A stretch of DNA of 18,201 bases from an uncultured Clostridia bacterium (lineage in GTDB: Bacteria; Bacillota; Clostridia; Christensenellales; Aristaeellaceae): positions 1 to 18,201 of the forward strand of contig CANQGC010000026.1 in assembly GCA_947600345.1 (NCBI GenBank), read 5' to 3'. Positions 1 to 8,112 of the stretch are shown here, piece after piece. Below the pieces are notes generated by a model. It saw only the letters and a program-made list of their open reading frames with translations, did no database searches and was not told the DNA's origin. Every line of letters starts with the position of its first letter. Positions within the stretch are counted from its first letter, which is position 1. The translations under genes and the position numbers were made by a program.

Positions 1-1515
1 GGGCAGCGGCCGGCGCCTGCGGCGCCGCCGCCGCTTTGCGCGCACGTTGGTATAGGCCAGGAATCCAATGCCCGCGGCGGCAACCACCCCGGCGCCCGCG
101 ATCAGCACGGGCGCGGCGGAGCCCTTGCCCTCCTTCACAGGCTCCGGCGCGGCCTCGACCGCCGCCTCAGGCGCAGCCTCAGGCGCAGCCTCATCCGCTC
201 CCCCCGCCTCGATGCCGGCATCCTCGCCGCCATCATCCGCGGGCGTCTGCCCGGCCGCCGCGCCGTCCACATCCCCGGCCTCCAGCGGCGCGAGCTCGCC
301 CTCTTCTCCCACCTCCGGCAGCGCCTGCGCCGTCGCCGCGGGCGCGGCGGTCTCCTCGATGTTCTCGAACAGATCCTTATGCTCCGTGTCCTCGCCGATC
401 GCCGTGTAGCTCAGCCCGAACAGCGCGTTATCGTACTTGCCGTGGTCCTCCACCTGGTACGCCTTCAACTGGGAGGCGTGCTCGTTCATGGAGTCGGTGG
501 CCACCTGGAGGCCGGTCCTGCCGCCAAATTCGTCGTAGGACACGTGCCAGTCGAACTCGATCTGGCCGTTCTTCTCCAGGTGCCGATAGAGCTTCTTCAC
601 CTGCCACGCGCCGTACTTCTGCGCGGACTCGGGGTACTGGTTCGGATCCGCCGCCGCTTCGATGGCGTACTCCATGCAGCGGGAGGTGAGCTTATGCTGG
701 GGATGGCCGTACTCGCCGTTTATGTCGTGTGTCAGGATTACCTCCGGCTTGTAGCGCCGGATCACCTCCGCCACCACGCCGATGATGTATTCCTTGCTCG
801 TCCAGGTTTGAATGGCCGCCTCCAGGTTTTTATCGTACTTATCCTGCAGACCGATGAAGTGGGGATAGGTCTTCACGCCGGACACGGCGATGCCGTTGAG
901 CGCCTCCTGGTAGCGGTAGCGGCCGCAGTTGGCCATGTAGACCACCTGCACGTCCTTGTCCCGGACGAGGTCGTAGTAGGGGATGATCGCGCCGAACCAG
1001 AGCCACTCGTCGTCCTGGTGGGTGGAGATCACCATCAGGTCGCACTTTTCGCAGGGCTTCTCCCACTGGATGACGGTCTTGGGCAGCTCGCCCTCGGGGA
1101 ACACGCGCACCTTATTGATGCCCTGGCCGCTCTGGTTGAACTTCACCGATATGTACTTGACGCCCTGGCCCACCGGCAGCAGCTGGGAGAGGCAACCGAA
1201 GTTCTCCTCCGCCGTCGCCGCGTGGGTGGAGATTTCCTGCTCGCTGGAATCGTATTCGGTCCACGTGTAATCGAGGGGCGGGGTCGTCCAGTTGATCTGA
1301 ATCCACGCCGCGCCGCTGTCCGGCAGCATGACGCGCATCTCCGCGTCGCCCTGGGGCGTCCACGCGGAGCCGAAGGAGCTATCGCTGATCGCCGAAGCGC
1401 TGCCCTGGTTGACCCAGAAGCGGCACTGGTCCGCGATGTTCTCCACCTCCGCGAAGCACGCGGCGCTCAAGAACAGCACCAGCGCGGCGACGGCCGCGAT
1501 CCATCCCTTGCGCAT
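1..1515 (-). CDS. Secreted PIG-L/LmbE family deacetylase with C-terminal membrane anchor (3' end outside window)
   Basis: PIG-L family enzymes are Zn-dependent deacetylases, usually acting on N-acetylglucosamine-containing substrates. The start at 1515 (MRKGWIAAV) is chosen because AGGAGG lies about 8 bases upstream; an in-frame ATG at 1521 sits too close to it. The N-terminus is a signal peptide (about residues 1-22). Residues about 25-155 look like a beta-rich accessory domain, possibly discoidin-like. The catalytic domain begins with HQDDE at 166-170 and continues to HPQH at 271-274, both expected metal/catalytic motifs of the family (the first is usually HPDDE). After about residue 390 comes an Ala/Glu/Pro-rich linker, then a hydrophobic segment at about 465-488 followed by a run of Arg. 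This suggests a wall-spanning stalk and a membrane anchor with a cytoplasmic tail. The frame is still open at base 1, but the Arg-rich tail suggests the end is near. The extracellular location is solid; the substrate is unknown. Confidence 0.9.
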   Translation of the reverse strand, partial: MRKGWIAAVAALVLFLSAACFAEVENIADQCRFWVNQGSASAISDSSFGSAWTPQGDAEMRVMLPDSGAAWIQINWTTPPLDYTWTEYDSSEQEISTHAATAEENFGCLSQLLPVGQGVKYISVKFNQSGQGINKVRVFPEGELPKTVIQWEKPCEKCDLMVISTHQDDEWLWFGAIIPYYDLVRDKDVQVVYMANCGRYRYQEALNGIAVSGVKTYPHFIGLQDKYDKNLEAAIQTWTSKEYIIGVVAEVIRRYKPEVILTHDINGEYGHPQHKLTSRCMEYAIEAAADPNQYPESAQKYGAWQVKKLYRHLEKNGQIEFDWHVSYDEFGGRTGLQVATDSMNEHASQLKAYQVEDHGKYDNALFGLSYTAIGEDTEHKDLFENIEETAAPAATAQALPEVGEEGELAPLEAGDVDGAAAGQTPADDGGEDAGIEAGGADEAAPEAAPEAAVEAAPEPVKEGKGSAAPVLIAGAGVVAAAGIGFLAYTNVRAKRRRRRRRRPLP

Positions 1516-1541
1516 GAGCATCTCCTCCTCTGTACACGGTC

Positions 1542-1570
1542 ATTATAGCCGCTTCCTGTAAACTTTACAA
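1542..1570 (-). promoter_or_regulatory. Promoter of the PIG-L gene
   Basis: On the minus strand there is TTGTAA (1565-1570), a 17-base spacer and a perfect TATAAT (1542-1547), about 27 bases upstream of the PIG-L start. The -35 box overlaps the TAA stop codon of the AraC-family gene. The deacetylase can therefore be transcribed on its own as well as by read-through from the regulator. Confidence 0.6.
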
Positions 1571-2449
1571 GCCGTTTCGGTCGCCGCTCATGCGCAGCAT
1601 GTACTGCTTGGGCGTGGTGCCCTTGTACTTGCGGAACTGCTTGATGAAGGCGCTGGAGTCCGCGTAGCCGCAGTGCACGGCCACCTCGGCCACGTTCATC
1701 TCGCCGCCGGCCAGGAAGCGGGCGGCGCGCTCGATGCGGTAGTAGTTCAGGTAGTCGATGGGCGAGCGGTGCACGATGGTGCGGAAGTAGCGGCAGAAGT
1801 ACTTGGGCGAGAAGCCGGTGAGCCGGGAGAGCGTCTCCAGCGAGACGCGCTCGCCGTAGTGCTGCTCGATGTACTCCAGCGCGGGCTTGAGCTGCTCGGC
1901 CTTCTGCCAGCTGCGCTCGGAGACGGTGCGCAGCTGCGCGGCGTCCAGCGCGTGGATGGCCTGCTGCAGGAAGTCGAATATCGCGCCCAGCATGCCGATG
2001 CCCCGGCCCTCGAAGCCTGCCGCCAGCGTGAACAGCCGGTCGAGCGATTCCCGGAAGCCCGGCTGCGCTTCGATCGAACCATTTTTCCAGAAGATGTTGT
2101 TGCGCATCAGCGGGGCGAGCGCGCCCCGGCAGGACTCGATGGCCGGCGTGAGCGCCTGGGCGTCGAACACGATGCACTCATAGACGCAGTTCTCCGGCTC
2201 CGCGCCGTGGATCACGCCGCCGCCCACGCAGAGCAAATCGCCCGAGCGGGCCAGGAGCTCATCGTCGTCCAGGTACACGCGCAGGCAGCCGCTGCGGATG
2301 CGGATCAGCTCCGACTCCTTGTGCCAGTGCATGGGCATGCGGTAGCGGGGGAAGTGCTCGTCCACGAAGTAATAGTCCAGCGGAAAGTCGCCGGTCCGGT
2401 GGGAGATCTGCTCGCGATAGTCCAGATAGTGCACGCCCGCCACCTCCAT
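1565..2449 (-). CDS. AraC-family transcriptional regulator with N-terminal cupin sensor domain
   Basis: 294-residue regulator. The N-terminal half is a cupin-type ligand-binding domain with the MHWHKESEL motif at residues 40-48 and the HG pair at 81-82. The C-terminal ~100 residues (about 187-288) form the AraC/XylS double helix-turn-helix, including the family signature around SSAFIKQFRKYKGTTPKQYM (265-284). The frame is open up to 2551, but I place the start at 2449: the promoter -10 box at 2483-2488 would put the transcript start near 2476, so upstream ATGs would not be transcribed. The chosen ATG has no strong Shine-Dalgarno sequence. The gene is divergent from fucI and lies 49 bases upstream of the PIG-L gene. 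By analogy with such pairs it probably senses a sugar and controls fucI and/or the deacetylase; the ligand is not known from sequence. Confidence 0.92.
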   Translation of the reverse strand: MEVAGVHYLDYREQISHRTGDFPLDYYFVDEHFPRYRMPMHWHKESELIRIRSGCLRVYLDDDELLARSGDLLCVGGGVIHGAEPENCVYECIVFDAQALTPAIESCRGALAPLMRNNIFWKNGSIEAQPGFRESLDRLFTLAAGFEGRGIGMLGAIFDFLQQAIHALDAAQLRTVSERSWQKAEQLKPALEYIEQHYGERVSLETLSRLTGFSPKYFCRYFRTIVHRSPIDYLNYYRIERAARFLAGGEMNVAEVAVHCGYADSSAFIKQFRKYKGTTPKQYMLRMSGDRNGL

Positions 2450-2482
2450 TGCGATTCGGTGAAAATTTGACCACTTTTCGTG

Positions 2483-2512
2483 ATTATACCACAATACAGC
2501 GCCGCTGTCCAA
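2483..2512 (-). promoter_or_regulatory. Promoter of the AraC-family gene
   Basis: Minus-strand TTGGAC (2507-2512), an 18-base spacer and a perfect TATAAT (2483-2488). The predicted transcript begins near 2476, which fixes the regulator's start codon at 2449. The -35 box is only a few bases from a possible fucI -10 (TATATT, 2516-2521, plus strand), so the two promoters lie back to back. Confidence 0.65.
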
Positions 2513-2533
2513 TGTTATATTGTGATTAAATAG

Positions 2534-2556
2534 AGAAATTGTGCGTAACAATTTCT
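2534..2556. promoter_or_regulatory. Perfect inverted repeat, candidate operator or leader hairpin upstream of fucI
   Basis: The arms AGAAATTGT (2534-2542) and ACAATTTCT (2548-2556) are perfectly complementary around the 5-base centre GCGTA. If the plus-strand -10 is TATATT at 2516-2521 (its -35 is poor), the repeat would lie at about +6 to +28 of the fucI transcript, a typical roadblock operator position. The AATTGTG...TAACAATT pattern resembles LacI-type operator half-sites with a shortened centre. It could instead act as an RNA hairpin in the leader. Confidence 0.55.
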
Positions 2557-2582
2557 ACAGATTGAACAGGAGGATACATCTT

Positions 2583-4385
2583 ATGGCTAAGAACAGGTAC
2601 ATCGGTTCCTATCCCGTGATCGGCATTCGCCCGACCATCGACGGCCGCCGCGGCGCGCTGAAGGTGCGCGAGAGCCTGGAGGAGCAGACCATGAACATGG
2701 CGAAGTCCGCCAAGAAGCTCTTCGAGGAGAACCTGCGCTACTCCAACGGCGAGCCCGTGAAGGTCATCATCGCCGACACGACCATCGGCCGCGTGGCCGA
2801 GGCCGCCGCCTGCGAGGAGAAGTTCCGCAACAACGGCGTGGCCATCACGCTGACCGTCACCCCCTGCTGGTGCTACGGCTCCGAGACGATGGACATGGAT
2901 CGCAACACCATCAAGGGCGTCTGGGGCTTCAACGGCACCGAGCGCCCCGGCGCGGTCTACCTCGCCTCCGTTCTGGCGACCCACGCCCAGAAGGGCCTGC
3001 CGGCCTTCGGCATCTACGGCCACGACGTGCAGGACGCCACCGACACCTCCATCCCCGCGGACGTCGAAGAGAAACTGCTTCGCTTCGGACGCGCGGCCGT
3101 CGCCGTCGCCACGATGCGCGGCAAGAGCTACCTGCAGATCGGCTCCGTGACCATGGGCATCGGCGGCTCCATCATCGACAGCAAGTTCATCGAGGAGTAC
3201 CTGGGCATGCGCGTGGAGTCCGTGGACGAGGTGGAGATCATCCGCCGCATGACCGAGGGCATCTACGACGAGGCCGAGTACCAGAAGGCGCTGGCTTGGG
3301 CCAAGAAGTACGCCATCGAGGGCTTCGACAAGAACCCCGAGGAGCTCCAGCACTCCCGCGAGCGCAAGGACAGCGACTGGGAGTTCGTCGTGAAGATGTA
3401 CTGCATCATCAAGGATCTGATGAACGGCAACCCGAACCTCCCCAAGGGCTGCGAGGAGGAGATGGTCGGCCACAACGCCATCGCCGCCGGCTTCCAGGGC
3501 CAGCGCCAGTGGACCGACTTCTATCCGAACTGCGACTTCCCCGAGGCCATGCTCAACACCAGCTTCGACTACAACGGCGCCCGCGAGCCCTACGTGCTCG
3601 CCACCGAGAACGACGTGCTCAACGGCCTGGGCATGCTGTTTATGAAGCTGCTGACCAACAAGGCCCAGATGTTCGCCGACGTGCGCACCTACTGGAGCCC
3701 CGAGGCGGTCAAGCACGCCACCGGCTATGAGGTTACCGGCGTGGCCAAGGAGAACGGCGGATTCATCCACCTGATCAACTCCGGCGCCTGCTGCCTGGAC
3801 GCCAACGGCCGCGCAGTGGACGCCGACGGCAACCGCGTGATGAAGCCCTGGTACGAGGTCACCGAGGAGGACCAGAAGGAGATCATGGCGCACACCACCT
3901 GGAACTACGCCGATCTGGGCTACTTCCGCGGCGGCGGATACTCCAGCCGCTTCGTGACCGACTGCGAGATGCCCGCCACGATGATCCGCCTGAACCTGGT
4001 GGAGGGCCTGGGCCCGATGCTGCAGATCGCCGAGGGCTGGACCGTGAAGCTGCCGGACGAGGTCACCGACGTGCTGTGGAAGCGCACCGACTACACCTGG
4101 CCGTGCACCTGGTTCGCGCCGCGCTGCGACGGCGTCGAGGGCAGCCCGTTCAAGACCGCCTACGACGTGATGAACAACTGGGGCGCCAACCACGGCGCGA
4201 TCAGCTACGGCCACATCGGCGCGGACCTGATCACGTTCTGCTCGATGCTGCGCATCCCGGTGGCGATGCACAACGTGCCCGCCGGCAAGATCTTCCGCCC
4301 GTCCTGCTGGAACGCCTTCGGCATGGACAAGGAGGGCGCCGACTACCGCGCCTGCGCCAACTACGGCCCGTTCTACAAGAAGTAA
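2583..4385 (+). CDS. fucI: L-fucose isomerase
   Basis: 600-residue cytoplasmic enzyme converting L-fucose to L-fuculose (and often D-arabinose to D-ribulose), the first step of the phosphorylating fucose pathway. It matches the E. coli FucI family over its full length (591 residues in E. coli). The Mn-binding/catalytic residues seen are Glu342 in ATEND, Asp366 in FADVRTYWS and His537 in WGANHG, corresponding to E. coli Glu337, Asp361 and His528. The terminal NYGPFYKK is also characteristic. The start at 2583 is set by AGGAGGA at 2568-2574, eight bases upstream; the in-frame ATG at 2541 lies inside the inverted repeat and has no ribosome site. No fuculokinase, fuculose-phosphate aldolase or permease is visible in the window, so the rest of the pathway must be elsewhere. 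It is monocistronic, closed by a hairpin, and probably regulated by the divergent AraC-family protein and/or the palindrome upstream. Confidence 0.97.
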   Translation: MAKNRYIGSYPVIGIRPTIDGRRGALKVRESLEEQTMNMAKSAKKLFEENLRYSNGEPVKVIIADTTIGRVAEAAACEEKFRNNGVAITLTVTPCWCYGSETMDMDRNTIKGVWGFNGTERPGAVYLASVLATHAQKGLPAFGIYGHDVQDATDTSIPADVEEKLLRFGRAAVAVATMRGKSYLQIGSVTMGIGGSIIDSKFIEEYLGMRVESVDEVEIIRRMTEGIYDEAEYQKALAWAKKYAIEGFDKNPEELQHSRERKDSDWEFVVKMYCIIKDLMNGNPNLPKGCEEEMVGHNAIAAGFQGQRQWTDFYPNCDFPEAMLNTSFDYNGAREPYVLATENDVLNGLGMLFMKLLTNKAQMFADVRTYWSPEAVKHATGYEVTGVAKENGGFIHLINSGACCLDANGRAVDADGNRVMKPWYEVTEEDQKEIMAHTTWNYADLGYFRGGGYSSRFVTDCEMPATMIRLNLVEGLGPMLQIAEGWTVKLPDEVTDVLWKRTDYTWPCTWFAPRCDGVEGSPFKTAYDVMNNWGANHGAISYGHIGADLITFCSMLRIPVAMHNVPAGKIFRPSCWNAFGMDKEGADYRACANYGPFYKK

Positions 4386-4408
4386 TCGAAGGGTTTTCCC
4401 GATGTGAT

Positions 4409-4440
4409 GAGGCCCGGAGCTTTCGCTCCGGGCCTCTGGT
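4409..4440 (+). terminator. Rho-independent terminator of fucI
   Basis: A perfect 12-bp stem (4409-4420 with 4425-4436) with the tetraloop TTTC, starting 23 bases after the fucI stop and followed by a pyrimidine/T-rich stretch. Because fucI and the SH3-like gene converge here, the hairpin may also help end the minus-strand transcript, although the minus-strand side has no immediate T-run. Confidence 0.85.
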
Positions 4441-4469
4441 TTCCTCTCCTGTCCCCTCTTGCTATCTTA

Positions 4470-4775
4470 TTAGTAGTACAGCGTCGTGTACCGGGAGGAT
4501 ACCCAGCCGAACGTGCTGCCCGTGTCGATCAGGTACCACTCCACTCCGCGGCTGTCAAACGAGCTGTATCCGTAGAATATCGCCGTCCGGCCTTCGCCCA
4601 GGCTGCCGAGGATGCTTCCGTTCAGGTTCGGCTCGTCTCGAATGTAGCTGTCGCCGCCCGTGGCGACCACGGCTCCGTAGAAGTATCCGCCCTCGTCGCA
4701 CGCCAGCGCGGCGGTTCCAAGGATCAGAGTCAGGCTCAGCACGATCGCGATCATAACCTTCAGAGTGTTCTTCAT
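4470..4775 (-). CDS. Small secreted SH3-like (SH3b) domain protein
   Basis: 101 residues. The start at 4775 (MKNTLKVMIAIV) has AAAGGGGA eight bases upstream; the upstream in-frame ATG at 4793 does not. Residues 1-26 are a signal peptide with a likely cleavage after ALA, leaving about 75 residues. Residues about 40-98 resemble a bacterial SH3 domain: the pattern SYIRDEPNLNGSILGSL, followed by EWYLID and GWVSSRYT, is typical of SH3b proteins that bind peptidoglycan or appear in wall-associated proteins. It has no catalytic domain and no sorting motif, so it is probably a stand-alone secreted or wall-binding module. It stands alone between converging fucI and the first large paralogue, with its own putative promoter about 130 bases upstream. 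Confidence 0.8.
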   Translation of the reverse strand: MKNTLKVMIAIVLSLTLILGTAALACDEGGYFYGAVVATGGDSYIRDEPNLNGSILGSLGEGRTAIFYGYSSFDSRGVEWYLIDTGSTFGWVSSRYTTLYY

Positions 4776-4903
4776 GGTAAATTCCCCTTTCATTATTGGA
4801 AGTATGGATTCTGGATTCTTGGGGTAGCGCCGCGTGATTGGCGCTTCCTTGGTACGGGTATATTGTAGCTTTTGGGGGACTAACTAGCAATGGGAGAACA
4901 CGA

Positions 4904-4932
4904 ATAATATGCCGACTTATAGCTAAATACAA
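4904..4932 (-). promoter_or_regulatory. Putative promoter of the SH3-like gene
   Basis: Minus-strand TTGTAT (4927-4932), a 17-base spacer and TATTAT (4904-4909). It implies a leader of about 120 bases before the start codon at 4775. The surrounding 4776-4988 stretch is clearly more AT-rich than its neighbours and holds no ORF I would support. Confidence 0.4.
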
Positions 4933-4988
4933 TACTATTCTGTCTATTTTTAGAATCCATGCTCTACTTTTGGCAGCTCGCACGCAAA

Positions 4989-5022
4989 GGAGCGCCGCCT
5001 TCCAGATGGAAGGCGGCGCTCC
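4989..5022 (-). terminator. Terminator of the first transglutaminase-like paralogue
   Basis: A perfect 15-bp stem (4989-5003 with 5008-5022) and AGAT loop lies 19 bases beyond the stop codon of the gene ending at 5042. On the minus strand the hairpin is followed by TTTGCG, a short T-run. It isolates this gene from the SH3-like gene downstream. Confidence 0.75.
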
Positions 5023-5041
5023 CCCTGCGTCCTTCGGGCGC

Positions 5042-7975
5042 TCACTTCTTCTTGATCTTGAAGCTCCTGGTGAGCTCGGTCTTCTTGTCCGCCGCGATGT
5101 TCTTCCCGGTGGGGACGATGACGACGGTGTAGCTGCCCGGTTCCGATGGCGCGGAGATGAGCTCTCCCGCGCCGTTGCGGAAGCGGATCTCGTACTCGTT
5201 CGCCGGGATCTCCCGCTTGCCGTACTTGAGCTTCAGGCCCAGCGCCTCCGCCGTCACCGGGCTGCCACTCGCCCTGATCGACGTCTTCTTCAGCGTGAGT
5301 TTCAGCTTTGACAGCGGCGTGGGCGCGATCGTGAAGCTGTGGGGCGCGTCCGCTCCGAGCGTGCCCGCGTAGTTCCTGCCCTGGATCGTCACGGCGTAGG
5401 TTCCCGCCTCCGTGGGCGCGGCGGGCGAACCGTCGTACAGCAGCTCGTAGTCCGTGCCGGCCTTGAGCTTCTTCCGGCCCAGCTTGACGGTGATCCCGGC
5501 CCCCTGGGGCGCGCCGCTGTAGTAGACCGCCCTCGCCTCGGTGATCTTCAGCTTGTCCGCGTCGAAGGATACCGGTTCGATGGTGTAGCGCTTCTCCAGC
5601 GCGCCGTAGTTGCCCTTCCCGACGATGCTGACCGTGGCCTCGCCCGCGTTGGTGTTGTGGGCGTAGCGCAGCTTGAACTTCAAGTCCCTGGGCGCAAGCG
5701 CCGTCTTGCTGACCTTCGGCGTGCGGGCCTTGCCGCTGTAGGGGATGCGCTCATACTCCAGCTCGAACCATTCGTCCTTCAGCGCCCGGCGGACGCGGAG
5801 CTTGAGCGTGGCGGTCTTGCCGCCGAAGCCGACCTTGATGGTGGCGTCGCCCGCGCCGACGGGTGTGACGGTCAGCTCGATGGCGTCGCCCGTGAGCGTC
5901 GCGCTGGCCGTGGCCACCGACTTCTTGCTGCTGGAGACGCTCAGCTCCCGGCGGTCCCTCCGCGCGTCGATGTTCTCCGCCGTGTCGAGGTAGCCCTTCT
6001 GCGCCACGGTGAGCCGGAACGTCTGCGGCTCGGGCTCATCATCCCCCCAGGCGTAGTCGCGCGTGAGGCTTGACGCGCCGTTCTCGTCGAAGCTGAGGCC
6101 GGAGACCTGATAGACGGATACCGCGCATTCCGCGGTCTTGCCCGCACAGTGCAGCGTGACGGTGGCCTCGCCCGGCCCCACGGCGGTGATCCTGTCGCCC
6201 TTCACCTTCACGACCTTCGTATCGCTGGACTTCCAGCTCCTCTTGAGGCCCTTGTAGGCGGAGTTCGAGAGATTGATCTTCGCGCTCTCCCCCTTGCGCA
6301 GGCAGAGGGTCTCCCGCTCCAGCGTGAGCGGGCCGCGAGAGTAGGAATACTTGCCGGAGGGGAGGGTAGGATACTCGAACGCCCGGCTCTCGTTGAAGTA
6401 CTTGCCGTCGGCCCTGTGCTTGGAATCCCTGCCGGAGAGCAGGTACTGGCGGCTCGTCTTCCCCTTGTCGTTCCAGGTGCTGTCCACCAGGTAATAGTCG
6501 CCATTGACCATCTGGGCGTTGTTCCAGGCGTGCTCGACGCCGATGGCGTACAGGTTGGGGATTCCGGCGGCATCCATCAGCCGGGACATCGCCTTCGCGT
6601 AGCTCTCGCAGACGCCGTAGCCCTCCAGCAGCGTGCCGTAGGAGCTGTGGCAGTAGTAGTAGATCCGGTCCGCGTTCCCACCCCACTCGTAGCTGGGGTA
6701 CATGCCCTTGGTGTTGTAGTAGTTGTGCGCGCAGAGCCACTGGTCGAAGTAGCGGATCATGCCGTAGGGCAGGTCGTGGGGATAGTCCCGCCGGGCGAAG
6801 CTCAGCGCGGCGTTGATCAGCGCCTCCGCCTTCTCCTGCGCCCGCCGCTCCAGATCCTCGCTGTAGTAGTTGGATACGTCCATGCTGATGGAGATGGTGC
6901 AGGTTCCGCTCTCCTCGTCCTGCTGCGAATCGTAGAGCACGTAGCCGTCCGACCAGTCGAAGAGCCAGGGATAGCTGTCCATCAGCGCGGAGAGCGCGCT
7001 AAACACGCACTCGAAGCCGCTGTCGGCGTCGACCTCGCACTCGAAGCCGCTCATGCCCGCGTCCACCAGGCTGGCCTCGGCGATCGCGTACACGTCCAGA
7101 TCCTCGGGCATGAGCTGGGCGCGGAAGTATTCCTTGCTCCGCTCGTACTGCTCACGAAGCTCCTCCAGCGCGCCGCCGCCGTCCTCCTCCGCCGCCGCAA
7201 AGCGAACCGCCTCGGGCGCGACGCTTCGAACGCGCACGGCCGGGCGCTTCAGGCCCTCAATGCGCTCCACGTTCTCCGAACGTACGGCCGGGGCTTCCTC
7301 CGCGGCCAATTCCGCCGCGCCGGCGGCCTCCGCCACGGCCACAGCCTCCGCCGCCGGGAGGGCCTCCAGCGCCGGACAAGCCTCCAACGCTGAGCAGGTC
7401 TCCGGCAACGGAGAAGACTCCACCGCGATGATCTCCGCCGATTCCTCCTCGCCCCCGGAGAAGCTCCGCAGCGGCGTGACGAAGTGCACGCCCACGTCGC
7501 CATCCTCATAGAGCGCGAACACCACGTCGTAGAGCGGAACGCCCTCGTCGAGCATGCCGGTGATTTCGTCCACCCAGCGCACATACGCCGCCCGGACGTC
7601 CTCCCCCATGCTGTTGAACGCCGCCTGGGACAGGTAGGCCACGCCCGCGTACTGCACGCCGGCGCTGCCCAGCGCCGCCTGGAAGAACTCGCCCTCGCTG
7701 AGCTCCACGGGCGCTTCCTCCACGGGCTCCCTCCGCGCGGGCGCGGCCTCCGGCGTCGCTTCGGCCCCCGGCGTCGAACTTGCCTCGCCCTGGGGCGCGC
7801 CCTCCGTCGGCTCCGCGAGCGCCGGGGCCTCGTCGAACAGCGGCTTCTCCTCCAGCTGGATCCAGCCCTCGGGCGTGAGCTCCACGCTCTCCGGCGACAA
7901 TTCCTCCGCCAGCGAACCCGCGCACTGCAGCGCCAGCAGCAGGCACAGCATCAGCGACAACATGCGGCGTTTCAA
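5042..7975 (-). CDS. Secreted transglutaminase-like/Ig-repeat protein, paralogue 1
   Basis: 977 residues, starting at a TTG codon. The sequence MKRRMLSL matches the MKRR starts of both paralogues, and GAGGAGG lies eight bases upstream. Order of parts: signal peptide (1-23); acidic Ala/Glu/Pro region; shared block around GVQYAGVAYLSQAAF (106-120) to about 170; a second Ala/Glu-rich stretch (about 180-230); a helical pre-domain (about 270-400); a transglutaminase-like core with Cys456 (GVCESYA), His482 (EHAWN) and Asp498 (VDSTWND), the complete triad; a Big_2-like domain (about 550-622); another Ig-like unit (about 623-732); then three MBG/Ig-like repeats (about 733-801, 804-884, 887-976). Unlike its paralogues it has no Thr-Pro linker after the core. 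There is no LPXTG, SLH or C-terminal membrane segment, so attachment to the cell is not evident. It may act as a peptide-crosslinking or cysteine-peptidase-like exoprotein; the exact reaction is unknown. Confidence 0.9.
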   Translation of the reverse strand: MKRRMLSLMLCLLLALQCAGSLAEELSPESVELTPEGWIQLEEKPLFDEAPALAEPTEGAPQGEASSTPGAEATPEAAPARREPVEEAPVELSEGEFFQAALGSAGVQYAGVAYLSQAAFNSMGEDVRAAYVRWVDEITGMLDEGVPLYDVVFALYEDGDVGVHFVTPLRSFSGGEEESAEIIAVESSPLPETCSALEACPALEALPAAEAVAVAEAAGAAELAAEEAPAVRSENVERIEGLKRPAVRVRSVAPEAVRFAAAEEDGGGALEELREQYERSKEYFRAQLMPEDLDVYAIAEASLVDAGMSGFECEVDADSGFECVFSALSALMDSYPWLFDWSDGYVLYDSQQDEESGTCTISISMDVSNYYSEDLERRAQEKAEALINAALSFARRDYPHDLPYGMIRYFDQWLCAHNYYNTKGMYPSYEWGGNADRIYYYCHSSYGTLLEGYGVCESYAKAMSRLMDAAGIPNLYAIGVEHAWNNAQMVNGDYYLVDSTWNDKGKTSRQYLLSGRDSKHRADGKYFNESRAFEYPTLPSGKYSYSRGPLTLERETLCLRKGESAKINLSNSAYKGLKRSWKSSDTKVVKVKGDRITAVGPGEATVTLHCAGKTAECAVSVYQVSGLSFDENGASSLTRDYAWGDDEPEPQTFRLTVAQKGYLDTAENIDARRDRRELSVSSSKKSVATASATLTGDAIELTVTPVGAGDATIKVGFGGKTATLKLRVRRALKDEWFELEYERIPYSGKARTPKVSKTALAPRDLKFKLRYAHNTNAGEATVSIVGKGNYGALEKRYTIEPVSFDADKLKITEARAVYYSGAPQGAGITVKLGRKKLKAGTDYELLYDGSPAAPTEAGTYAVTIQGRNYAGTLGADAPHSFTIAPTPLSKLKLTLKKTSIRASGSPVTAEALGLKLKYGKREIPANEYEIRFRNGAGELISAPSEPGSYTVVIVPTGKNIAADKKTELTRSFKIKKK

Positions 7976-8014
7976 AGCAGTTTCCTCCTCTGAATCCTAT
8001 CCTTCTCCTTTTAT

Positions 8015-8043
8015 AGTTTATCACCTCCGCCGCGCGAAGTCAA
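8015..8043 (-). promoter_or_regulatory. Promoter of paralogue 1
   Basis: Minus-strand TTGACT (8038-8043), a 17-base spacer and TAAACT (8015-8020), about 40 bases before the TTG start at 7975. Lying downstream of the paralogue 2 terminator, it supports independent transcription of paralogue 1. Confidence 0.55.
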
Positions 8044-8052
8044 CCAGCATAT

Positions 8053-8092
8053 GGCAGAGCGGACCTCCCGCTAAAGAGAGATCCGCTCTGCC
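8053..8092 (-). terminator. Probable terminator of paralogue 2
   Basis: A perfect 11-bp stem (8053-8063 with 8082-8092) enclosing an 18-base loop, 20 bases after the stop codon of the gene ending at 8113. No good T-run follows on the minus strand, so termination strength is uncertain. Confidence 0.55.
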
Positions 8093-8112
8093 GCTCGCCG
8101 TGGCCTCCGGGC

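Noticed and set aside
2526..4271. A 581-codon open frame antisense to fucI
   Set aside because: It is complementary to a full-length conserved enzyme. The product is His/Val/Ala-rich and resembles no family.
6990..7055. Direct repeat encoding SGFEC twice in paralogue 1
   Set aside because: The region has the same length as in the other paralogues, so it is not a clear recent duplication.
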